DNA from: Coriaria nepalensis
Taxonomy: Eukaryota; Streptophyta; Magnoliopsida; Cucurbitales; Coriariaceae
DNA: 64,000 nt
Direction: 5' to 3'
NCBI GenBank assembly: GCA_027186245.1
Contig: CP114485.1
Coordinates: forward strand, 4,030,001-4,094,000
Part shown: piece after piece, positions 35,282 to 45,511 of the stretch
Layout: each line of letters begins with the position of its first letter
How positions within the stretch are numbered: position 1 is the stretch's first letter
Position numbers and translations under genes: made by a program
The notes under the pieces: model-generated
Told to the model about the DNA's origin: nothing
Database searches by the model: none
The model's input: only the letters and a program-made list of their open reading frames with translations

Positions 35282-38200
35282 CTAGTGCCGATCATGACGC
35301 CTGAAGAAAGAGATGGAAAGGAGAACTATTATTGAGAAAATTGAAGGATATGGTAGGAACTTTTACCGGCCCAAATGCACATGGACTGAAATACCTCCGA
35401 TATAAGAAAATGAGAAAAAGTAAAATTTATAATTAATAATAACGATAATAATAAAGAAAGTTACCTGCGCCGATCATAATCCCTAGGACGATCACGATCC
35501 CCTGAGCGTGAGCGTTGCCTGTGATAACTTTTTGAATCATAACTACGAGATCGATCAGAATCTCTATCACGCTCCCTGTCGTATCCACGGTCCCGATCAT
35601 GGTGCCTATCGTGATCCTTGCTCTTGCGATCGTAATCTCTCCCTCTGTCACGACCATCACCCTGGTCACGGTCTCTACCTGCTTCCCTGTTACGTTCACT
35701 ACTTCGCTCTTTTGATCTAGTAATACATAATTACCAAAGAAAACTTCCAAGTGTCAGAATACTTTAAGGCACTTAACTGGTCTGTGACTTGAGTAGATAG
35801 ATAAGAAGGTGACTAGATATGCAGGTAGAAGTACCTTCTATCATCATCGCGCTCCACCTTGCGGCTTTTGTTTCTCTCTTCCTGTAAAATTATTTAACAA
35901 AACACAACCCAGAATTAGCTGGAGAATGAACACATTAGGTAAGGCTCTTTTCATTTCTTTTCTTTGTTGCTACTAGCATGAATGGGTGAAACAAAAAAAT
36001 AAATATAAACAAGTTAATTCTCCCACCTGAAGATCTGTTAACTTTTCCCGGATTTGCATGTAGCCTAGGTGAAGCTTTCCTCCAAAATGATCAGCTAAAC
36101 GACGGTCACTAATGAAAATGCAAAACCAAGATAGTTCAATTGTTCAAAAAGAAATCACATGTCAACAAACATATATAGCTGCGATAAACAGTTGCCGCAT
36201 AATGTTCTAGCTAACAATAGCAGGACTATAAGCATAAAACAGAAAATGACGCACATTCTTTAGCTGCAAAAGTTATCCACGTAAACTGGGCCCAAGAGCC
36301 TGCTGGTGACAAGGAGGTATAATGGTCGGGTCAAAAGCTGAAGCATTTGAATCCCCAAATACTAGTGCTATACTCCTCAGAAAATCTAAGAAAGATAGAA
36401 ACGACATGCAGAGAAGAAGATTTCTTACTTGTCATAAACACTCAAAAATGCTCCACAGATGTCACACACACGTAGCTTCTGATCAGTCTGAAATAAAATC
36501 AAAAGGTGTCAGATTTTTTGTGAATTTGACACAAGCTTTCATATGGATATATTTTTCATAGCGAGCATCCATCTGTGAGATTAATCATCCCTTTTATTTT
36601 AGACAGACGACCATAGATCTGCTGCACTTTTTCTATTCTTCTGGATTTGGGTAAAGAAAAGGGAATGGATTTGAAAGCCAACATCTAATATTCATGCTAA
36701 ACACACTTTCTTTTTTTGGATTAAAAGATAATGAAGGTATTTATGTCAGGATATGTTCATACAATGTACTTTAGTCGATTTATTGCGCCTAAAACACAGC
36801 ATATATTACCAAACAATAGATTAAGTAGAGAGAGAGAAAAAAAAAAGGACTCACAATGCGCACGTCAACCGCAGTATACTTGGAGGAATCTGTGATCTGT
36901 TCCTGTCTAGGAGGCAGCTGAGGGAAAAAAAAAAAAAGGATTGGCATACACTCATAGGTTTCTGTCTAGCAATGAGAATAGCATAAAGTAAAATAAACTC
37001 GTTATAAGGTGAAACTTCTTTAGGTTCCTACAGAGATCAAATAACAAGCAGAACAGTCCCTTCTCACTGTTCCTAAAAAAGTTCAGGATACATTCCTTGA
37101 CTTCTCTATGTGGTTAATAGCATTAGCATACTTCCATGAATATTTTTACTGTATAATCTTAACATTCATTCACAAAATATTAATCATTAATGGGAGTTTG
37201 AGAAACAAGGTAGCAACAAGTTCATCAGAAACCAAAATCAAATTTTTGCGAGGGAAACAGACCTTCCTAAGCGCTTCAGCTTCTTCCAATGCTTTCTGTG
37301 CCTCATCAATCATTCCTTGCTCACCTGAAGAGGAAAAGTACTTCAGATTGGCTCAAAACAGTCCTAAAAAGCTGATAAAGTACATCCCCATTTCTTATAC
37401 AATTCAATTAACACGCAGACCACCCATTTTCATGCAAATCAACTTTAAGCATCTCTTTCAGCTAGATATTAATACAAAATTTATTGCCAGAAAATAATAT
37501 AAAGTCGATCCATAACACCCATACCAAGTTCCTCAGCCTTCCTCAGCTTTTCATTTATCATCTCCTGCGTTTTTGGATCAGGAGCAATTGGTGCTGTTGG
37601 CAAAGGCGGTGGGTTCGGTAGTGGTTGAGGTAAAGATTCCCTATCTTTATTGAAGGCATCCAATAGTAGCATGGACTGTGGCAATTAACATCAATGAAAT
37701 TCATAATTGATCTAGAATCAAATCACGACAGAATATTATAATACCAAAAAACATACTGATATCTGAAGGAGCTGTGGGGTACCTGCTTTTCTGCTCGCTT
37801 GGTTCTTAGCTCTTCTACCACCTCTAGGGCCTGGATCTTAAGATCTGTTTGACCTTCAAAATCTGCAAAGATAACGAATTTCTTCAAGATCTTTAAACAA
37901 GGGCAGAATATATATTAACATCCAGAATTTTGGGAACTCGACGACTTAGAGTCACTCAGAATTAAATTTTAAACATATTCAAGTAGGAAATATATAATTG
38001 TACTATAAATTAATAATAAAGGTGTAAGTATACAAGTGAGTCAACTTCTAGCATGAATCAGCTTTATGCATACGTTTACTGACTTCCTTGCCAATCGAGT
38101 TTATTGGGGCACAGACCATGAACATCTGTTGTTCATGTAATATAATACCACGCAGACTGCCTAACTAATTAATTCGTTAACAATAGGCCTGTGAAAAGCA

Positions 38201-39417
38201 TCTTTTTATTTTCAATGGGATGAAAGATTAGCAAATTTAATAAAAAACAATCTCAATTTTATTTTGTCAAAGGAGATGATTACCATATCGATCAGCTTCT
38301 TTTAGCTTCTCCTTAATTTGCTTTGATAACTCAAGTATTTCAGCCGTCTACAATTCCAAGACAACAAGATTTAATCATAAGACTTCTCATAATCCCCACC
38401 AAAAGTAGTAAGAAAATAAGAAAATCAATGGATATGATCTCAGAAGAAAGCAATACCTGAGTAACCTCAGTGACAGAAATTGCAATAGCAGCCTTTGCAT
38501 CATCATCCTCAAGGCGCTTAAGAGCCCTAGAAATTTTCCTATCACACTCAACAATTAGCCGATCAATAACATCCTCTAACTCCCGTTCGTAATTATCGAC
38601 CCCCTTGGCTCTAGCTTCTTCATATCTGCAGAGAGTTAAGTATAATGGGGGCAAGATATGCTAACTTATATTCTGTCATTATAAATCTCTATAAAGTCCA
38701 TTCCATTTTATCTCTACCAAATTACTTGGTCATCACCAAATAAACATAACACCCAATTTATCATAAGCTAGAACTCAGATCATGTGTTAGAGAGCCTATC
38801 CGGTAAATTCCATAAAAAAATTACCAAACAACTATTATTTGCTCAAGGATACTCCTTCCTCAGCTGCAAAGAGTGGACCTTTGGGCATGGCCCCATATCC
38901 ATTTTCTGAAACGGAACAAAAAATGCATATATCAAACAGTTCGGGGAGAAAGAAGAAAAAAAGGTAACGTTTTCTAAAAAGCGCAAGTAGCAAGAGACCC
39001 AATATACTCCTCCAAAAAAGAGAAGGCAAAACCCTAAAACTGAAAAGCTTAGTGCAACAACACCCTAACAAACGAGCAAGTGAGCTAATTAATATACTCC
39101 TCCAAAGAAGAGAATGCAAAACCCTGAAACTGAAAAACCTAGTACAAGAACACCCTAACAAACGAGCAAAAACCCTTGAAGCAGCTTTTTTGCTTTCCCG
39201 ACGGCACTAGATTCAAAAAGGCAGCGCAGAGAAACAGTAGAGAAGTAGAGTGTGCAGGAACAAATCTTACAGTTAACTGGAAGAGCTCGTGAGGACAAAG
39301 CCCAACCAGGAAGAGACGGCAAACGTCGCGATCGTAGTACTTGCGATTCACTTCTCTAACGTCGCCGTTTCTGTTCGCTCCCATCAGCTGGTCCAGCTGC
39401 TTCCTCAGCGCATCCAT
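35282..39417 (-). CDS. LUC7-related U1 snRNP splicing protein
   Basis: Thirteen coding exons on the minus strand: 39271-39417, 38853-38905, 38457-38625, 38284-38347, 37783-37862, 37525-37675, 37263-37324, 36855-36917, 36429-36487, 36027-36108, 35835-35881, 35465-35716, 35282-35300; 415 residues. Two zinc fingers define the family: CCCH-like (DRDVCRLFLVGLCPHELF...GPCPKVH) and C2H2-like (RVCDICGAFLS...DHFGGKLHLGYMQIR). A coiled coil lies between them and the C-terminus is an Arg/Asp/Ser-rich RS/RD domain. LUC7 proteins sit in the U1 snRNP and affect 5' splice-site choice. If the last intron is retained, translation stops one codon into it (CGCAGGTAA), so the two forms differ only in the last few residues. 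ATG at 39417 gives the family start MDALRKQLDQLMG. Confidence 0.93.
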
Positions 39418-40490
39418 AGCTCCAGCTCTCACTCTTTCTCTATCCCTCTATCTCCCTCCCTACCTGGCTATACAGTGAAGAGACTCGAAAATAGGATTGG
39501 AGGAATTGAAATTTCGATATTCACAAACAGCACTTTACCTCCTCTGTTTTTAGGGTTTACGATTCAGGATTTGGATTTTTTTTTTCTTTTTTTTTTTTTT
39601 TTTTGTCCGTAAGATGCATATGACGCTGGTAATTCCTACTTTTACTTGCCACTATTTTTTTTTTTTCTTTTCCTCTGACTTTCTTTTCTCTTGAATTTGG
39701 ATTCGGTACAAATGAATTCCTATTTATAATTTGAATTAAATAAAAAGTAATTATATTTTTTAATATATTATTTTAGTATATATAGAGTTAAATAATTATT
39801 TTTTAATATTTAAATCTCGAATAATATATTTTAAATTTTAAATTTTTAAAAATATTTTGTATAATAATTATAAAAAATTATTTTTTTTAATTAAAAAACT
39901 GAAAATCATCTTTGTATCTCTAGTTTTAATTTTTTTTTTTTACTTTTTTTAAAATTAATTTTTAAAAATAAATAAAAAATAATTATTAAATACAATTAAT
40001 GATCGAACTAAATTAATTTTTATATTTTAAAAATATTATATTTTTTACTTTTTACTTTTTTACTAAGTAAATGACATATGGAACAAAATAACTATTCCAT
40101 ATGTTATTTAGTATATCAAAGTAAATCATTCTCTTTTTTTTTTTTTACCGAAAAATTAAATAACTTATTTTGTTTATTTTTACTTTTATAAAATAATGAT
40201 ATGAAATATTAAAAACTTAAAATTAATTTTTATTCAATTTCGACCGTATTATATTAATTCAAATTCGTAGGGATCAAATTCAAATCTTATTTTCTTTAAT
40301 AATAATTATAAAAAAAAATTAACTTTTACATATATTGGGAAACTAGCCAAAAGTAAAATTATTAGAAATGAAAATTTGAAAGTAAATTTTTAGTATAACA
40401 TTAAATAAATCTCAGTATTGGCATTCAGCAACTACAAAAAGAACATTTTCGCAGTTATTACATCGCCTTTAGATGACATTCCGTAACATA
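39418..40490. other. LUC7 promoter and AT-rich spacer
   Basis: Very AT-rich. A near-palindrome (40066-40112, stem CATATGGAA/TTCCATATG plus flanks) lies near the middle of a TA/TAAA-rich block at 39700-40320. The outer edges (AATTTGAATTAAATA near 39731 and TTAATTCAAATTCG near 40254) are inverted to each other, suggesting a decayed hairpin element. No coding frame. Confidence 0.35.
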
Positions 40491-41269
40491 TCATTTCCTT
40501 CCTGGCTGCGATCAAGAAAGCAGAAGGGAGCCAAATCCAATTACATGTGCTACTGTTCTTTCAGCATGTGCTCATCTTGCATCTCTAAAGAAAGGAGAAA
40601 AAGGTTCATTATCACATAAAGCAAAATGGGTTTGAAACCAGTTCATCTCTTTGCACTGCGTTGGTGGATATGTATGCAAAATGTGGCCAAATTGAGAAAG
40701 CAAGGGAAGTATTCAACTCCATGAAAGAGAGGGATGTTGTTTCTTGCAATATGATGATCTCAAGCTATGGAATTCATGGAGATGCAGAAACAGCTATTGC
40801 AATTTTCCATCTTATGGAGAAATCAAATTTAAAACCAAATGGGCTCACTTTCCTTACTCTTCTATCAGCTTGCTATCATTCAGGACTTTTGGAAGAAGGG
40901 AAGTATGTTTTTGGTAGAATGAAGGATTATTCTATAGAACCCAATTTAAAACACTATGCTTGTATAATTGATCTCCATGGCAGGTTAAGTAGATTGAAAG
41001 AGGCTGAGGAACTGATCCTTTCAATGCCAATATCTCCTGATGGTGGGGTTTGGGGATCTTTGTTAAGTGCTTGCAAAACTCATCATGACGATGTAATGGG
41101 AATAAGGATTGCTAAGCTTGCAATTGAGTCCGATCCAGAAAATTATGGATACTATATAATGCTTTCCAACATGCATACTTCGTCTGGAAGGTGGGATGAG
41201 GCAGAGAAAGTGAGGAATATGATGAAGGAAAGGGGTGTAGAGAAGAGAACTGGTTGGAGTGCAGTGTGA
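40490..41269 (+). pseudogene. PPR (E-type) gene fragment
   Basis: The 3' end of a PPR gene. The frame at 40661-41269 reads LVDMYAKCGQIEKAREVFNSMKERDVV, YHSGLLEEGKYVFGRM and the E-domain SPDGGVWGSLLSACKTHH, stopping after EKRTGWSAV. Upstream, 40540-40600 reads TVLSACAHLASLKKGEK in a different frame, then the frame changes in an A5 run near 40600 (VHYHIKQNGFETSSSL follows in the main frame). No start and no upstream repeats can be found, so it is truncated at the 5' end and frame-shifted. Probably a gene fossil; an intact parent should exist elsewhere. Confidence 0.8.
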
Positions 41270-42327
41270 CGAAAAAGCAACCGACTTGATGATTCTTGCT
41301 AAGAAATCTCTCCTTTTTTTACTTCCGACAGATTAAGATTTGTAAATGGGATTGTCACAAGCATGAAAAGTGGAAATATGGAAAACCCTCCTTGGGTGAC
41401 GAAATTGGTTCTAGAATGCTTGATAAACTATTTGTTTCAGGTGATTTCTCTTTCTCTGGGCTGTACTGCAGTTTTCTTATTATTATTAGTATTGAAAATT
41501 TGTATACTCACATTATCAACAATTGCCTTCATTGTACAGTGCACTACACCATGCAGCTACAGAAGACACAGAATCCAGGTATCTATGAGGTCAACATGAA
41601 GTCGATGCCAAATGCTGGTAAACTGTTTGGTTTTAGGCAATCTCTCTCTCTCTCTAACATTTTTTCATGCGTTCCACCATGAAGATCAAACATTTGTGTT
41701 CTCAAGAGGATGTTGGTATCCTTGCTGGTTTCGATCTCTAATCGAGAGAAAGGGCGACTCTTGGCAAAGCATGAATTGTGGCAGTTTAATGGAGAGCAGC
41801 TGTTTTTCAAGTTATTGATTTTCCTTTTACTAACTCACTTCTATTTGGCCAAAGGGTGATGTATTCTTGGCTTGGATGAAATATGGAATTCATTCTTTAT
41901 TCTTTAGAATCATAGAATCTACTGATTACAACAACACGACATAAGATTTTCATCCATAGTTTGGAAGTGAATTTTTTTTTTCTTCCTTTTCCCCTCTGTG
42001 TGTCCTACTTTATTTTCTATTTTTGGGCACATGTTTGCATTTTTATTCTCAAGAATCAACTAATGTTAGCAGGCTATATGTAGTAACAATAAACCGACAG
42101 CAAATGGATGGTTATTAAAAAGCACACCATTGAAATTGAACAACGGTAGAAACAATAGATATCAATCTTTAGGCAAGAACCCAATAACCATCTTTCGAAG
42201 AAACGTTTCAAAATCTTCAAAAGCCAAGGGCTTATTACAAAAAGAGAAGTACCGTACTAGTGTCTATTTCCAAATAGGAAACAAAAGAGAATGAAGTGAA
42301 AAGGTTTCTGTTGTAGTAGTCATTGCT
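41270..42327. other. spacer and mtACP 3' UTR
   Basis: Contains several short frames with no recognisable domain and low-complexity T-rich DNA. The right end is likely 3' UTR of the mitochondrial ACP gene. Confidence 0.35.
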
Positions 42328-43523
42328 CTACTTAGCCTGAGGGTGAGAAGCAATGAAGTCAACAGCAAGACTGATATTGTTGATTTTGTCTGCTTCATTA
42401 TCAGGGATCTCAAACCCAAACTCTTCTTCAAAAGCCATCACAATCTCTACCGTATCCAAGCTATCTAATCCAAGATCATTCTGAAAATGGGCATTTGGTG
42501 TAACCTGACAGAGAAGAATACTCATCATATTCAAGAGGACTAATCCGATACTTAAGAAAATTTAGGACTTCCAAAAAGGTTGAGCTTATATATATAGGGA
42601 GAGAAATGACTTGCTCCTCTAAAACAATCTCTTCAGGCTTGTTCGTAAAAGATAGTTCAAAACTCGTGTTGAAAGAAAACCGAAAACGTAAAACTGTTTA
42701 TAGACGTTTCAAGCTGAAAGTTTGTTTACTGAGCTGCAAAAATAAAAAAAATTGAACTTGCAAGAGCGCTCGCAGACACAAGCACAACTTGTTTGGTTAC
42801 TAAAACAGTTCTCTGGTAGAACAAAAGATATAAGTAAGAACAGGTGATCGGTTATACTATACATTAGCTTGATTATCCAAAGTGGAACAAAGCAAATGAG
42901 CAGAACTATATGGAAGATGTCATTATCAGCAGGATTGATGAGTATGGGGAAGACAAATGATGAAAGGGAATAAAAAGCCAGAAACCAAATGCTAGGAGCA
43001 ATAATAAAGAGGCACTGAGGTCACTAATACCAGAAATACTCTTGGGTGTTTTGGAGGTTGAAATCCAAATTTCGACAAAATTGTAATGGACAAGCATAAG
43101 CAATTCAATTAGGCTTCAAACATTTTAGGAACCAGCAAGTGCAAAATCACAGCTGATTTCTCATAGCTTCCTAGGATTATCAGTCAATTGTACTTCCCAC
43201 TAAAACCCTCCCGTTTTCATATCTCTTAATTTGTCCATCGTCTCCATACCATTTCTCAGTAACCAAATCGACTAAAGCTATTCTAGCAAAGGAGAAGAAT
43301 TTTCTCTTACCTTGGAGGGATCGACCTTCTGGAAGTTCTTGACGACTGTGATTACACGATCGGTGACCTCCGATTTGTCAAGAAATGAACCCCTGACCTC
43401 CTCGGAGAAGAGACGTCGCCTAATCGCATTAAAGGGGAGGGAATACGGAACATAACTAATGTTCTGTGGCACGGACTTCACGTGCACTCTCAGGTACTTT
43501 AGCAGAGTCCCCCTTGCCGCCAT
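42328..43523 (-). CDS. mitochondrial acyl carrier protein
   Basis: Two coding exons on the minus strand: 43311-43523 and 42328-42504; 129 residues. The ACP core reads [20 protein letters not shown] then [29 protein letters not shown]; Ser86 of GLDSLD is the 4'-phosphopantetheine attachment site. The first 40 or so residues are basic and free of acidic residues ([17 protein letters not shown]), a mitochondrial presequence. Role: carries acyl chains in mitochondrial fatty acid synthesis, which feeds lipoic acid, and is a subunit of complex I in the LYR-protein network. Length fits the plant mtACP2 type. Intron 42505-43310 is GT-AG. Confidence 0.95.
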
Positions 43524-44161
43524 TACAAGCTAAAGTCTCACTTCTTGAGCTCTGACTCGCTCTGGTTCTCTCTCGACCTCGAAGTGGTAATTCGACTGAA
43601 GAACGAAATGCGAGAGAAATTCCTACTGTATTTTCTGTGATGTGAAACGTCAACGTACACCCGGCGTCAGCTATCTAAATTCCCTTTTGGGCCGAAAACC
43701 TTCTAGTTTCGCCTTTCGACCCACTTGCGCCTAACTGCCCGCTTAATTGTGGCCCAAAGAAAAAGCCCGCTTAATTGATAGAGAGGGCTCGGGAAGGAAA
43801 ACGCAAAGACGCGCGTGCGATCTGGCCGCGTCTTCCTCGCGTTCGTCAGTTACAACGCAGAGACGCGTTACTAAAAATAAAAACTTATCTCCGTACGACG
43901 GATGGTCACCACGCACCGAAGTCCGCACTGCCATGCTTACGTGTCGCCTTGTCCCCCGGACACCATCTATCCTAAAATGGGGTGGATTGCAGTTCGTACA
44001 ACATGTGTAATCAGGACCGTCCCTGTAAATTTAATGTATCTGAGCTATTGTCTAGAGATAAATTATGGAGTAAGGATCCGCTTGTTTTAAAAAAATAATT
44101 ATTTCCCCCTGTATCCTTCTTTTTCCCCCCCAGCCCTCTTATCTTTTAATACATATTCGAA

Positions 44162-44963
44162 GCTTTAAATCTTAATTTTACTCTCAATTAACACTCATTT
44201 GAGTTTATGAATTCATTGGAAGTCATGAACTCATTTTCTCTAAAAAAACATATTCAGTGTATTTTGAAAATCTCTGATAAGTCGAATTGATAGGAATGCG
44301 AAGAAATATCAACAGAAAATGAAGAAGGAAAATGATTATTCAATCTTACCTAAAGAGGAAGCTAAGAAGTTGAAAGCAGCGCTGGAAAACATTTTACCGA
44401 GTAATCTAGTAAGCGTCCTAAAATCATTCGATAATTTTACAGGTCAAAAGCTCATTCACAAGTTAAAACCTTTCGATCCGTAAAGTAACTCTAATGATCG
44501 AAAAACCCTTCACAGGTCGAGGCCCTTTAATTAGTAGAGTAACTCAAAGGGTCGAATGATTTTTCACAAGTCGAGACTTTTTAATCCATAGAGTGACTAG
44601 AGTAACTCTCATAGACTTAGGCCTTTCACAGGTTTTAGTCTCTATACTCAAATATTATATGGATGTTTTGAACACTTATCGATATGTAGAGTATTAGGAT
44701 GCTTACTAGATTATTATGATGATTTTTCCGATGTTGATTATGGTATCGTTTTCAACCTTTTAACTTTCCATTGAGATGAGATTCAATGATCATCTTTCTT
44801 TTTTATTTTTTGTTGGTCTTTATTCACATTCTTACTCGTTCAAGGATCGAGAGTTTTTAAAATACACTAAATATGTTTTCGAAAAAGAATAGTTTCATGA
44901 CTTTCAATAAATTCATGAGCTTGAATAAGTTTACTAATAAATGATAAAATAAAGATTCAAAAC
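44162..44963. mobile_element. hairpin (foldback) element with tandem repeats in the loop
   Basis: The arm 44162-44425 matches the reverse complement of 44690-44963 almost end to end. Shared words in order: TATGAATTCATTGGAAGTCATGAA (diverged), AACATATT.AGTGTATTTT, GATGATCATT/AATGATTATT, AAGTTAAAAGGTTGAAA (diverged) and TAATCTAGTAAGC. The arms are about 265-275 bp with visible substitutions and small indels. The 264-bp loop contains about three 54-bp tandem units (44455-44508, 44509-44562, 44563-44624), each opening TTCACA. The left arm also carries a 70-codon stop-free stretch (about 44268-44483) of unknown meaning. It is a non-autonomous DNA element or an inverted duplication; no transposase is present. 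Confidence 0.7.
44455..44640 (+). repeat. 54-bp minisatellite, about 3 units
   Basis: Units start at 44455, 44509 and 44563 with TTCACA(A/G)GT and share ...GTAGAGTAACTC-like cores. The third unit is 62 bp because of a small internal duplication of GAGT(G)ACT. A partial fourth start (TTCACAGGTTTTAG) lies at 44625. It lies inside the loop of the hairpin element. Confidence 0.7.
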
Positions 44964-45511
44964 TAAAAAAAAAAAAGAGAAATAAAAATAAAATTTTACC
45001 ATTCATCCTTAAATAACATGATTCGTCCAAAAAAATACTGAATTTATATGAACAGCCCAAATTATCCGACTATATAAGAGCCATATAATCCAGACGTCTT
45101 CCAATTCGACCAACTCATTTCGCACCCTTAAATTTGACTTGGGGAAAAGAATAAAGAACCTTAGCTTCTTTTCGCTGACTCTTTCCTTCACCTACCTTCC
45201 TACCATTCCTTGTTCACTCACCCATCTCCCTTCGAAAAGCATAGGGGATCTTTCCTTTTATCTTCTCTTTTTCCATATAACCTTCCTTCCTTCCTTCCGC
45301 ACTCTCTCTCTCTCTCTCTCTCTGTGTCTCAGATCTTGAGATTTCACAATGAATGCATATATGAATAGATCGATCAATCAGAAACTTTACTGTTGTTCCA
45401 TGGAGGTTGTTTAACATACTGTCCTTGCTCTCTAGGGATGTTTGGCTACTCAGAAAATTAGGGGGGGGGGGATAACTAATTAAAAAGGAATTTGAAAGAA
45501 AATAAGAGACA

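Larger units (their letters stand above)
43524..45511. other. spacer between mtACP and MCU genes
   Basis: Apart from the hairpin element at 44162-44963, the left part is GC-richer promoter DNA of mtACP. The right part (45270-45330) has CCTT and CT microsatellites typical of a 5' UTR or core promoter for the uniporter gene. A G tract of about ten bases lies near 45462. No complete gene. Confidence 0.4.

Noticed and set aside
41296..41820. Several overlapping frames after the PPR fossil
   Set aside because: Three mutually overlapping frames on both strands, none with a domain; consistent with non-coding DNA.
44900..45260. Minus-strand frames near the uniporter promoter
   Set aside because: Short, Phe/Leu-rich translations of A/T-rich DNA overlapping the hairpin arm and 5' region; no protein family.
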